Assembly (NCBI GenBank): GCA_963693305.1
Contig: OY855903.1
Span: 35,947,251 to 36,011,250 of the forward strand
Length of the DNA stretch: 64,000 nucleotides
Source: Meandrina meandrites
Taxonomy: Eukaryota > Cnidaria > Anthozoa > Scleractinia > Meandrinidae
Direction of reading: 5' to 3'
The notes under the pieces are model-generated. The model made no database searches and was not told the origin of the DNA. It saw nothing but the letters and a program-made list of their open reading frames with translations. The position numbers and the translations under genes were made by a program. Positions 1-9,600 of the stretch are shown one piece after another (positions within the stretch are counted from its first letter, which is position 1; each line of letters begins with the position of its first letter).

Positions 1-5
1 TTCAC

Positions 6-134
6 CATTGAAGATTGCCTTCACCCAGCGGAACGAAGACGCTTCTTCGTTAACTAAATCTCCTTCTCCATTTAGCTGCACCTTATCGCCCAAAACCCAT
101 ATGTCACTATCTGGTTGGCGACCTATACAGCAGG
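6..134 (-). CDS. Symmetric exon, tandem copy 1 (unidentified protein)
   Basis: On the minus strand an acceptor (TTATCTAG) precedes 129 nt of open frame, followed by a GTGAAG donor. The exon starts with 2 nt completing a codon and ends with 1 nt, so both flanking introns are phase 1 and duplication keeps the frame. The 42 whole codons begin CCIGRQPDSDIWVLGDKV and end with FRWVKAIFNG; the start is cysteine-containing and the rest mixes acidic and aromatic residues. I do not recognise the domain. It may belong to a multicopy cnidarian or transposon gene whose other exons lie left of the window. Confidence 0.5.
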
Positions 135-293
135 CTAGATAAATAGATAGATATGCCACTCAAGCAGTGGCATTACAATGCAAGGTATTAATGAAGGACT
201 GCACCATGTTGCTCAAGGCAAATGGTTTTAATGGCAGCTAAATGGAGGGTAGATGGCTGACTGTCTTCTCTCTTTTTTTTGTTCCCTCTTCAC

Positions 294-419
294 TATGAAG
301 ATTGCCTTCACCCAGTCGAACAAAGACACTTCTTCGTCAACTAAATCTCCTTCTCCATTTAGCTGCACCTTATCGCCCAAAACCCATGTCACTATCTGGT
401 TGGCGACCTATACAGCAGG
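294..419 (-). pseudogene. Symmetric exon, tandem copy 2, frameshifted
   Basis: This copy matches copy 1 but lacks two bases in the segment encoding SDIW, which shifts the frame and brings a stop a few codons later. The donor end is also one base shorter. It is best read as a dead exon duplicate, though it could be spliced out without harm because its neighbours are symmetric. Confidence 0.6.
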
Positions 420-573
420 CTAGATAAATAGATATGCCACTCAAGCAGTGGCATTACAATGCAAGGTATTAATGAAGGACTGCACCATGTTGCTCAAGGC
501 AAGTGGTTTTAATGGCAGTTTAATGGAGGGTAGATGGCTGGCCGACTTCTCTGTTTTTTTGTTCCCTCTTCAC

Positions 574-702
574 CATTGAAAATTGCCTTCACCCAGCTGA
601 ACGAAGACACTTCTTCGTCAACTAAATCTCCTTCTCCATTTAGCTGCACCTTATCGCCCAAAACCCATACGCCACTATCTGGTTGGCGACCTATACAGCA
701 GG
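574..702 (-). CDS. Symmetric exon, tandem copy 3
   Basis: This copy again measures 129 nt between the same acceptor and donor sequences and stays open, with substitutions only (for example ATATGT to ATACGC on the plus strand). As the most upstream copy on the minus strand it would be spliced first. Its upstream intron is cut after about 18 bp at the junction with the LINE-like tail at 721, so its link to any 5' exon is uncertain. Confidence 0.5.
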
Positions 703-720
703 CTAGATAAATAGACAGAT

Positions 721-829
721 AATCTTTATTTTAACATGGTCAAATCATCAGCTAAAATACAACAAAAATCCTTTCATATTAATACTAAAATCCTATTGCT
801 ACGCTAAAAAGCTGCTTTCCACGAATGTC
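721..829 (-). mobile_element. Probable 3' tail of a minus-strand LINE
   Basis: Read on the minus strand this segment ends with AATAAAGATTATCTGTC, a polyadenylation-like signal and short tail, abutting the truncated tandem copy. It lies downstream, on the minus strand, of the LINE-type C-terminal fragment at 5310-5435, with the foldback and the ISL2EU-type element between. I infer one minus-strand LINE 3' region later split by those insertions. No target-site duplication was found. Confidence 0.35.
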
Positions 830-1375
830 GTGCCTTAAGGTGGCTCGAAGGGGTTTAGATATTCCGGTCTTTGGTATTCTATTGCAGCTACACCAAGAAC
901 GTTGAGGTTAAACTTTTAATACAACTTTGTAAAGGTTTTACCAATGAACAAATTTCAGTTGCTATGACGTCAAAATTCGTTGCCATGGCAACGTCATATG
1001 AGGTCAAAGATACCTTATTTTCTACCGTTTGAGGCTAATAACTTAAAAACTAGACGGTGAAAGTTTTTGTTTTTCGTATATGTTTGCCTACTGAGCAAAA
1101 CAAGCAATTTAACAATGTTTAAAAAAATTCTGTAGGTAGGGTTCAGGGCCACCTTAAATTCGTGAAAAAATGACGTAGCTTCGAATCCTACCTACAGATT
1201 TTTTTAAACATTTGCGAAAATTTTTCTTTTGTCAGTTGGATAAAAATATATCAAAAACAAGAACTTTCACCGAATAGTTTTTGAGTTATTAGCCTCAAAA
1301 GGTCCAAAATAGGGTATCTTTGATCTCATATGACGTTGCCATGGCAACAATTTTTGACGTCACAATGATGTCAAT
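830..1375. repeat. Large foldback (inverted repeat); distal right arm displaced to 5186-5320
   Basis: The left arm (about 830-1145) is the diverged reverse complement of 1180-1375 and continues into 5188-5320. Matching blocks include CTGTAGGTAGG/CCTACCTACAG near the centre, GTTGCCATGGCAAC in both arms, and CCAATGAACAAAT at 940-952 facing ATTTGTTCATTGG at 5186-5198. The centre (about 1145-1190) is asymmetric. It is a foldback or MITE-type element whose right arm is interrupted by the transposon at 1376-5185. Confidence 0.7.
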
Positions 1376-1433
1376 AGAGTGGTAAAGTGCTGACGTCACG
1401 GTTCCATGGTAACCAATTTCTTGGTTCTAAACA
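1376..1433 (+). repeat. Left terminal inverted repeat
   Basis: It begins AGAGTGGTAAAGTGCTGACG, includes CCATGGTAACCAATT, and ends around TTGGTTCTAAACAA. It matches the reverse complement of 5128-5185 except for one inserted base after GTAAAGTG and a few substitutions near the inner end. The TGACGTCA-like core and the CCATGGTAACC block also resemble words in the neighbouring foldback, so some shared ancestry is possible. Confidence 0.85.
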
Positions 1434-1462
1434 AACCTTCCTCGGTTCGATTACAGTGTAAG

Positions 1463-2781
1463 ATGGCGTTACTTTCGATAGCTTCCCTTGTTTCTTTTTT
1501 CGCTGGAGAGCAGAAATCTATAGATAGAGGAGAAAATCATTTCCGATCCAGTCGTGTAGAGAGCTTTGCGTATCTTCCTGGTGTTTTGAAAGGAGAAGTT
1601 CATGCCAGCATGAAGAAAACCATCTACAAGGTCACGGTATGTCAAGCGGAACCACGATGCCATATTTTTATATAAGTTTGAGTGACCATATTCTTTGCAT
1701 TTGTTCGTTCAAGTATCTTAATGATGCAGTTTTTGATCATGTTGATACTTAATGCCCATGTAACACAGTCATTGCAATCCTTCCGTTCTTTTAGGTATTT
1801 TTAGACGAAGAATTGAAGATCCGCTCGACCGAGTGCGAATGCCCTCGGGGCAAATACAAGTGCAGTCACGCAGCAGCGTTGTTTATCTACGGAATACACA
1901 ATCTTAGTCGAACAGACATCGAGTGTAGCTGGAGGAAAAGAAAAACTGTACAGAGGACAGAGGCTGTAAACGAAATGTTTCCTCCTTCGAAGAAATATGC
2001 TGCCTTGTCGCGAAATCCAATTGCGGAAGATCGAGCTTCTTTATACAAAGAGCTTCGCGACTATGGTAAGTTTACCGGATTGTGTTGGTTAATGAGTCCG
2101 GAGAAACCTCCTGTTACCTTACCAGTTAGAACAGTTGAAGACATCATTTTATCTAAACAATTTCTTTTACAACTTGGAGACGATCAGCTAACTTATTTTG
2201 TAAACAATGTCAAACTTTCAAATGAGCAAATTCTTAGCGTGAGCAACATTACGATTGGGCAGAGGAGCAACCCAGCGTGGCACCTTGCCCGGAAAGGAAG
2301 GCTTACTGCAAGTAATTTTGGGGCTGTTCTTGCTGCAAAGAGAGTAATTCCTTCGTTATTAAAAAAACTGCTTGGGGAGTACGATCTTAGTGGAGTGAAA
2401 GCCATACAGTGGGGAGTCAATAACGAAGCAGAAGCTATCAAAGAATTCGAGAAACAAACAGGACTAAAAGTGAAGGAGACAGGAATCTGGGTGGATGAAT
2501 CTGGGATTCTTGGAGCTTCACCAGATGGCTTAGTTGAAGCTAATGCAGTGCTTGAATCAAAATGCCCGTACACGCAAAGAAACATGACCATTGAAGCGGC
2601 CATTAATTCGCCAAATTTCTACCTGAAGAAAGATGAAGATGGAAATATTGTACTAAAAAAAGACCATGCTTACTGGCATCAAGCACAGGGGGAAATGTAT
2701 TTCTCTAAGAGAGATCTGTGTTACTTTGTAGTATGGACCACTAAAGATACTGTAGTAATTAAGATTACTAAAGACAATTGA
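1463..2781 (+). CDS. SWIM zinc finger and YqaJ-type nuclease of the ISL2EU element (2 exons)
   Basis: Exon 1 is 1463-1636, starting at ATG in AAGATGGCG, with donor GTATGT. Exon 2 is 1795-2781 after a CTTTTAG acceptor, and the joint reads KVTVFLDEEL in frame, giving about 386 residues. The N-terminal part has a SWIM-type finger (CECPRGKYKCSH, about residue 69). The C-terminal half is a YqaJ-like exonuclease fold of the PD-(D/E)XK group: RKGRLTASNFG, WGVNNEAEAI, GASPDGLV, ESKCPY and HQAQGEMYF supply the acidic, Lys and Gln positions. It probably processes or binds transposon DNA ends in the nucleus. No frameshifts are visible. Confidence 0.85.
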
Positions 2782-3474
2782 TGGGGAGAGAATATAAACA
2801 TTTTAAAACGATTTTACTTTGCTCATATTTTCCCCAAGATAATTGAGGGTGAGCTATAATGATTTTAATTTTGTTGGATAAGATCATGAAAATTATCTGG
2901 TGGATCTTGAATAATTAGAACCTGTTCAAGTTTTCTTCATATGTTCCATTTCAATTTGTAAAATAAAAAATGTTTTCTACCATTTTTTTTTAATTTTAAT
3001 GTCTTAGTAATATTTAATCCAAAAAAGAAGATGCAGATATTCTCAAGTTGGCATAATCAGTAAATAATCTGTAAGAGTTTAAGACTGAGGCTTTTGCTCT
3101 GAGGTTTAAAATGACATTTATTATACTCTATATACAACTTTACATTAAAGGTTTCATACATGTTTAAATAATATCAAAGGCCTTAAGGAAGAGATACTCC
3201 CACACTAGAAAAATGAGGTAAGATTCTCTGGAAACAAAAAAAAGTGAACAACAAATCTTTCCCTACTTGTTAGTAAGCATGCAAATATGTGGCAGTTTTA
3301 TTTGCATCTTCATTTAGAGGGCAAAGCTGTATAAATATTTATGTGACACTAAATGTCCAGATAACTTTTTCCAACAAATAGTAAATGACTCATTTCATTC
3401 AACGAAACCATGCAAAAACCCCTGCAACTTAATAAAATTTATAACAGTCCCCGTACACTTACAGGTAAAAATAT
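2782..3474. other. Intergenic space between convergent transposon genes
   Basis: This AT-rich stretch lies between the two 3' ends. AATAAA at about 2962 is a plausible polyadenylation signal for the nuclease gene. The minus-strand gene has TTTATT at about 3432 (AATAAA on its own strand). I see no other coding signal. Confidence 0.5.
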
Positions 3475-4920
3475 CTAATCGAATTCTGTACCCTCACAAC
3501 CCTCTTTTATCAGTGGAAATTGTAAGTTCACCAATGAAGTAATAACCTGAAACAGTTTGTCTGCATGACCCCTTAGCCAGGATGGAATAAAAGTAAGAAT
3601 TTTAAAGTCTTTGATCCTGGCATTTGCTCGTTCTGCATGGATCCTGCATTTGGCAATAGACTTGGTAGCTTTTACTTCACTTGAGGTAAATTTCCCATTA
3701 TTCAAGAATGGTGGAATGTTCACTGCTACACCATCTGGTACAATATCTTGAATTAGAAAACCCTTGTCTGCTATAACTAAATCCCCAGTTACAAACTGCT
3801 TTAAAATTCCAGAATGTTCTACAATTAGTTTGTCTGACACTGACCCTGGGAACAATTTACTGACATAAGTAATCACTCCATTAGGAGCTACACCCACTAT
3901 GGCCTTAAAAGAATTCATGCCCCTGTATGAGGAATAGGTTGCATTCTGAAGGCTCATTAACCTTAGAGTTGCAATTTCAACATCCGTGCAATCAATGATA
4001 ACCCTACAGTTACCAAATAAAGAAAATGAAGACGGAGCACAAGACTTATTCTTGTCCCTGGAAGGTATACTGCTCATTAGATCCTCAGAAAACAAACTGT
4101 GCAAAACATGAACAAAAGTCAAAACAATGTTTGTTACAGTTGTAACAGAACAACCAAATAATTGTGCCAAGTGAAGGTTGGTATAGTTCTGTCTTAATTT
4201 CATAAGTGTGATAAATACCTGATCTTCCAACTTTATAGAATCGACCCTCCACCCATAATAATAGTTAATATTGTCTCTAAATCTAGAAATGTAATTGACA
4301 ACAATTTGGAAGACGTCTTTAGTTGGGAGTCCAGTTTCCATTCTTAAGACTTCACTATCCATGGCGGCAACAGAATATCTTGTTCTTTGGTAGACTCGTT
4401 GCTCCTTAAGTTCTCTTAGCTCCTTCTTTAGACAGTCTAATTCGGCTTCTAGAATTGTCTGGCTGACAGAGGCAACTTTTTCTTCGTCAGTTCTCGAGTC
4501 CGTTGACTGTTCAAGTTGGGGTTCTGATTCTGTGTTACTCGTCACCGTGCACTTTCTTTTCTTTCTTGGAGAAGTCGGTGCAAATATTTTGTTTACGTTC
4601 CAGGCAAACAATTCTGGTCCACGATTCTTGTCTCCATCGCGGAAATGACAACTACATACTCTTGAGTTGGAATTAGGATCGCGATCACCTCTCCTGAAAG
4701 GCAAGTTCGGTGATTAATAGAGTGCTACGGATACAATCAAACGCGTAATTCTTGTTGATACATCTAATTTAAACAAGATCACCTACAAGATGCGGTATTA
4801 AACGTACCTGATGTGGTCCTTCCAGCGTTTATATTGTTTCTCATCCTTAGGAAAACGAAAAAACTGACAGGAATGGCTTTCCGACTGATGACTGCAGTCG
4901 GGGACAAAACACTGTACCAT
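3475..4920 (-). CDS. THAP-domain DDE transposase of the ISL2EU element (2 exons)
   Basis: Exon 1 is 4920-4808 and exon 2 is 4693-3475, with a GTACGT donor and a CCTTTCAG acceptor; the product is about 443 residues. Exon 1 and the start of exon 2 form a THAP zinc-binding DNA-binding domain: MVQCFVPDC, FRFPKD, RWKDHIR, then RVCSCHF. A short coiled coil follows (LKKELRELKEQ). The C-terminal half is a DDE_4-type catalytic domain, with Asp in IIDCTDVE, Asp in VIADKGFL and Glu in HAERANARIKDF. All three are kept. The upstream helix-turn-helix resembles HTH modules of PIF/Harbinger-like transposases. The start is the only ATG that keeps the whole THAP motif. Confidence 0.87.
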
Positions 4921-5127
4921 AGTCGATAATGTCGGGCGACGAACGTCGCCGAAAAACAACGTTTAAAAACAATTCAGCTCTTCGTCAAGTTGTCAAATCA
5001 AAGAAGGTAACGTTTACAAATTATAGACGAATTTTTTTAGGTAAATAGTAGCACTTAGCGCGACTAAGACCACAACAAATGTGCATCGATGCGGTTCGAG
5101 CTCTCTTTGTTATGGTTCGTTCTTACA

Positions 5128-5185
5128 TTGTTTAGAACCACAAAATTGGTTACCATGGAACCGTGACGTCACACTTTACCACTCT
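5128..5185 (-). repeat. Right terminal inverted repeat
   Basis: On the minus strand it starts AGAGTGGTAAAGTGTGACG and mirrors the left repeat. The AT that follows at 5186-5187 duplicates 1374-1375. Removing the element plus one AT joins TGATGTCA to ATTTGTTCATTGG, which completes the foldback arm. Confidence 0.85.
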
Positions 5186-5309
5186 ATTTGTTCATTGGTA
5201 AAACTTGTACAAGTCTGTACTAAAAGATTTTTCTAAAAATTATTGGTATAGCTGCAATAGAACACCTAAAACAGGCATGTCTAATTCTGACTAAACTGTT
5301 ATGAGGCAT

Positions 5310-5435
5310 CTTAAAGTACTTGTTTTAGTAAACCTTTAAATTCCCCGAGGGATTCTGCTTGTCTTACATTGGAAGGAAGACTGTTCCATAGGATTGCGCC
5401 GCTATAGGTAAGGCTGCCTTAAAGGTGTCCCTGAC
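5310..5435 (-). pseudogene. C-terminal remnant of a LINE reverse-transcriptase ORF
   Basis: Read on the minus strand, one frame gives SGAILWNSLPSNVRQAES followed by FKGLLKQVL and a stop. This is the usual tail of CR1/L2-like LINE ORF2 proteins (compare VVSLWNSLTPKL in the fragment near 60.9 kb). Its 3' UTR would run toward lower coordinates into the foldback. Only about 40 residues remain. Confidence 0.5.
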
Positions 5436-5765
5436 ACCACCTTAATGACATTTCCTGCAATATTATGAATATAAAATAATAAAAAGTATCAAAATAAAAA
5501 AAGAATATAAAATATCCAATGTATAAGATCAAATGAAATACACTTGGGTAATTGTTCTCGATCTACAGGCCTATAGAGTATGGTGTTCCGTTACTATGGC
5601 ATTTCGATGCGGACAAAAATAGCCTCCCCCAAAAAAGGTGTTTGCTTCTAGAAATAATAGGTGAGGTTAAAAAATTTGAGCTGACGAAATAAAAAGTTAC
5701 TTTAAAAAAGAATTGTGGAATACAGGAATTAACAAGAAGTTGCCAGCAACTTAAAACTGCTTAAT

Positions 5766-5935
5766 TTACAGCTTTCTTCCTCAAAAATCACGGTTGAATT
5801 TAATTTGTTTGCACTATGAGTAAAGGACTAGCAAAGTAGTCACACGATTTACGCTATCCCCACCTATCTTTAGCTTCCGGGTTTTCCCCTTCTAATACGT
5901 AGCCCCTGCACGTTCAGGGATGCTCAATTATTTAC
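5766..5935 (+). repeat. Dispersed repeat R1, copy a
   Basis: The copy runs from AGCTTTCTTCCTCAAAAATC to CCCCTGCACGTTCAGGGATGC. Shared words with copy b include ACTAGCAAAGTAGTCACA, CTATCCCC, TTTAGCTTCCGGGTTTT and TTCCCCTTCTAAT. It looks like part of an old repeat family rather than a local tandem duplication, because inverted copies occur near 34.7 and 35.9 kb. Confidence 0.7.
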
Positions 5936-6125
5936 TTCAGGAATCTTTTTATATTTCATTTCCCTCCAAATCTCTGAACTCACTTCAATGAAACAGCCAA
6001 AGAATTCACTTCAATTGCCCAAACCCACAAGAAATACTCGCAGAAGTGCAAATAAATTAATTACCATCGGCTCAGGTAATACCTTTTTTAGTGTATTCAA
6101 TATTCCCTTTAACTCCATTTTTGCT

Positions 6126-6290
6126 AGTTAACAACTTTCTTCCTCAAAAGTCACATACTAGTAAAGCACTAGCAAAGTAGTCACATGAGTCGCACAATCT
6201 GAGCTTTACATTATCCCCGGCTATTTTAAGCTTGGGGTTTTTTCCCTTCTAATGATGTAACCCCTGCACATTCGGGCACGCTTAAGAGCG
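6126..6290 (+). repeat. Dispersed repeat R1, copy b
   Basis: This is a diverged direct copy of R1-a, 360 bp downstream, with GCACTAGCAAAGTAGTCACA and CTTGGGGTTTTTTCCCTTC. It keeps a segment (GAGTCGCACAATCTGAGCTT) that copy a lacks but that the inverted copy at 34.7 kb has. This indicates a shared longer ancestor. Confidence 0.7.
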
Positions 6291-8077
6291 AATTTTTCTG
6301 AAGACCGCGTGAAATCGGAAAAATGTGGCACATGCTTACAAAATCAACTACCTTTATTTTTTGGTCACAGATACCCTATGGTGAGTCAATAAACGTGGTG
6401 AAATTTTTTTGTTCAAATCTATTTCTATTTTTGAGAAAATACTAAAAAACTGTAACGAGCGCCCGCCGCCATAAAATGCCCGAAACGAAAGCGACGAGCA
6501 TGGCCTCAAGAACTTTGCTACTCAAAGGCGCAAAAGGAAGCAGGCCTTTCGCAAATTTGGACTTTTGTACAGGAAGCATAAACAAATGATTTGAGTCTAA
6601 TAACTTGACAATTAACTAAACTTTGAATTCCAGGCGAGTATTTGAAAATCACCATTCTTTCATTGTTTGCAGATTTCATTTTGGAGCAGTTTTTCATGAA
6701 ACACTTTTCCTATGCGGTATAACTCAGAATCACTTGAGATTAAGGCTTTGATAAGTAGAAATGATGTCCTTTTTAAGGATATAAAAAATTGCTTGGGGCT
6801 TTTAATTTCAGCTAAGAAATAGCCTGTTGCATTTCGAGGAAATCACAACAGCGACTAATGTCAACAACGGCAAATAATCGAATTACGCGGTATGCTTTCT
6901 TTTTAACGAAGCCAAAATTCGAACAAAATCTCATCGTTTAGCTCCATACTAGATGAAGTATTTAATGTTTTACTCTTACCTTGCAAAAGCAGCGTTTGAG
7001 CATTGGTTTCTACCCTTCTTTCGTCGGCAAATTGCTTTATCCCATGGGCAAGCGACTATGTTACTAATTACACAATCAGTCTCTGTTCGCAGAACTCCCG
7101 TTTGCATCGTATTTCTTGACAATTTTAATTGTATGTCAACTTCCGTACAGCCGTTCATACAAGAGACTTGATAGCACGGTGAACAGATGCACTTAAACGA
7201 AGTTTAGAGCCCCAAATGGTACATAGATGTTCAAAGAACGGTTTCGTGACATAACTCGTGGACCTTGTGTTTGTCACGCAATGAGAGACTGCTACAACAC
7301 GAACTCCCGGGGGGCTGGAGGTGTGGGCACTGTGCGGTGGGAGGCTCTCCCCAGGGGCGTAGAGTCTAGTGGCTTAATGCAAAATTTGAGCCAGATCATG
7401 ACAAAGCGGACAAAAGTACCAAACTTTGTATGCAGTTTCTATGGGATATAAGTATTAAATCTGGGATGGGTGCCCAAGAAATAAACTTCCCATTGCCATA
7501 CAAAATGGAAAATGTTTTTCAGTATTGACCTGCTGAGCTTGGTAACCAGGCTTTTTCTCAAACTAGTATTTGTGACAGTTTTGAAGGGTAGCATGGCTCA
7601 AAATCAATGCAAGGATTTCCCTGAATAATAATTCTCAAATTTTCTTACATGAAGTATGTTTCAAAATTGCCTGGTTACCAAGTTATTGTTTAATACGCCT
7701 TATGCCCTTTACAACGTTTCTTGGGTGATAAAAAGATTGTATAGTGAACGCAAGGATTTCTCTGAAGGTTTTATCTCAATTGTCTTTCAAACTATGCTCG
7801 TCTTCAAGTAAATACGTATTACATGAATGTGGGTGGTTACTAAGCTACATGTTTGGGAGTTTGTTTGCAGCACAGACGACCCAAGCTTAGAAGTTGTTAA
7901 TTGAATCTACTTGTACGCTGTGTATTTCATCATTATAACATCAAATATATCTTATTTGAGCTATACAGGGGACAAGCAGGTCGTACAGTTACTCCGTCGT
8001 GCAAAACACAGATTATAACTGAGTAGCTGTCCCATTTCAACTGTCGGAAACTGGGTACTGTGACTATTACAAATGAG

Positions 8078-8385
8078 TCATTTGCTGCATTTGCATTTAC
8101 AGAGGCCAATGCAGGGCAAGCCAGCCTTCGGACATTTGCATCTTAAGCACTGAGCTTTACAAGAACATTTGAGAAGTTCACGGCATGATCTGGACACTTC
8201 TGGAAGTGTAAGCCAGATGGGAACCCAACAAAGTACCTTTTGCGGTTTCTCACAAAAAGCTATTTTATTGAGAACGCACAGTTTTGCAGATTCAGCATCT
8301 TTAAAGTGGGCTTCGAGCTTAGAACTTGGCAAAGATTTGTCCACAATGCCTTCAATGTCATTCACAATTTGGCGCTCTGTACTTC
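8078..8385 (-). CDS. Terminal Cys-rich exon of the DDE-like gene
   Basis: A TTTTGCAG acceptor opens this 308-nt exon, which ends at TGA. The first two bases complete a Gly codon with the last base of the previous exon, giving FASCSGSTERQIV across the joint. The final 30 residues hold nine cysteines in a CxC..C..CxC..C..C pattern. This resembles Cys-rich zinc-binding tails seen in other animal transposase-like proteins. Confidence 0.55.
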
Positions 8386-9235
8386 CTGCAAAACAAAGCA
8401 TAATTAAAAACACACTTCACTGCCATTATACTATCTTTATCTAAGTCGGACATGTAAAACATTTACCATGGAAGCTATAATTTGTGATTCATCTGACTTG
8501 AAGACAACCAATTTTCATTGGTAGCTGTTATTCAAAGCCTCGTCATTTGAAGCCCAATAAACGCTTACCAAAGATTAAAAGATTATCTATGTTTAATTTT
8601 ATCTTGTATCAGTTATTTCACTATCAAAATAATCTGAAAGGATTCAAGTTTAGTTACCAACGAAATGAATGGTCAAAAAGGATAACCCTGTATTAGCTTT
8701 TCGAAATTCTGCTATAATGGGCATGTAGACTAGATTTATGAGAATAACAATTAAGACAAAATTGCACATTCAATCATTTTCACAATAACATGCACAATGA
8801 TTTTATGTTCATGTGCATTCTCACCTGAACAAGAGGCAAACTTGATATTGTTTCTACCAGCAGCAGTTTTCTGCCCAGGTTTTAGCTTCACCTTGATCCG
8901 ATCCCCAGCACTCAAATCGAGCAGGAGAAGCAGTGATGAATAACATGGACATGTTTGTTACAATAGGTTATTCCAAGTTGACAACTCCCCTGAAGCAGTA
9001 ATAACGGACATATGTGATTGTTCTCCATATTTCTTCTACATACATGTATATCTCATCTTTGACAGCAAACAAACATTATCAGAAAACTAAGAAACTGATG
9101 AATTTTAGAGCTTTTGAATGGACTGTGTTATAATTGAATATTGTTTGCATAGAAAGAGGAAAAAAATAATAGCATAAACTCTGAAAACAATGTCAATATC
9201 AAAAGTAATGGAATAAACACAGTAACACTCTATAC

Positions 9236-9453
9236 CTTGACAAGATCAGCCACCTGTTCCCCTGTCTCCAGATTATTGCCCACTCTTACCCATCTAGTGA
9301 TTTTGTGACTCACATGGGCAAAGTGGGTATCCAGTGCTGACTTTCCCTCGCCTGCTTCGAAGTAGTTGTACTCTTCTAGCTTCAAATTATATGCCAAGGA
9401 GACTCCAGCAAGATATACAAGGACACCGGTATTGTGATAATGCGGGCCATTAT
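9236..9453 (-). CDS. Catalytic-core exon of the DDE-like gene
   Basis: The acceptor is CTTCTACTACAG and the donor is GTATAG. It encodes NGPHYHNTGVLVYLAGVS, a middle section with EYNYFEAGEGKSALD, and ends EQVADLVK. The pattern of Asp-Asn-Gly-Pro-His-Tyr-His followed about 35 residues later by Glu-Ala-Gly-Glu-Gly-Lys is what identifies the gene as transposase-like. No internal stop is present. Confidence 0.6.
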
Positions 9454-9532
9454 CTGTAGTAGAAGAAGAAGTTAAAGACATTAAAAGAATTACCTTACAA
9501 GGAATTGGGAATTTGTTTCCTGCTATCTTATC

Positions 9533-9600
9533 TTAAGTAATAAAAAAAATAATAACAAAAGCAACAACAACAATAATAATAACGATAATAATAATCATTT
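9533..9600 (+). repeat. AAT/AAC-rich microsatellite
   Basis: Runs of AATAAC, AACAAC and AATAAT occupy this segment, inside the intron between two exons of the DDE-like gene. It is low complexity and carries no further signal. Confidence 0.8.

Larger units (their letters stand above)
1..720. repeat. Tandem array of a ~285-bp unit, about 2.5 copies
   Basis: Units begin at about 1, 289 and 569, so the periods are about 288 and 280 bp; the third stops near 720, where unrelated sequence begins. Each copy holds a 129-bp or near-129-bp minus-strand exon-like block plus intron-like sequence. Copies are nearly identical over the block, with small indels. The array runs off the left edge, so total copy number is unknown. 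Confidence 0.9.
1376..5185. mobile_element. Complete ISL2EU-type DNA transposon with YqaJ and THAP/DDE genes
   Basis: This 3810-bp element has about 58-bp terminal inverted repeats starting AGAGTGGTAAAGTG, with one indel and a few mismatches. It is flanked by a 2-bp duplication, AT at 1374-1375 and at 5186-5187. Inside are two convergent two-exon genes, a SWIM/YqaJ nuclease and a THAP plus DDE transposase, both without visible lesions. Kapitonov and Jurka's ISL2EU group is known for pairing a transposase with a YqaJ-type nuclease, which fits. All catalytic positions I can see are kept, so it may be autonomous or recently active. Confidence 0.85.
5436..8077. other. Noncoding stretch with dispersed repeats
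   Basis: I see no convincing gene here; the short open frames lack family motifs or splice context. It contains two direct copies of a dispersed repeat (5766-5935 and 6126-6290). A 14-bp perfect inverted pair GCTTGGTAACCAGG / CCTGGTTACCAAG lies near 7537 and 7668. A diverged short duplication around GCAAGGATTTCYCTGAA lies at about 7609 and 7751. A small GC-rich patch (7300-7370) interrupts otherwise AT-rich DNA. Confidence 0.6.

Noticed and set aside
1..720. CRISPR-like array
   Set aside because: Units are about 285 bp with exon-like content; not short direct repeats with spacers, and the genome is eukaryotic.
2193..2603. 136-codon minus-strand open frame
   Set aside because: It is the complement of the YqaJ gene; no motif and no splice context of its own.
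6953..7451. Small plus-strand frames near 7 kb
   Set aside because: No domain, no splice sites, codon make-up like noncoding DNA.
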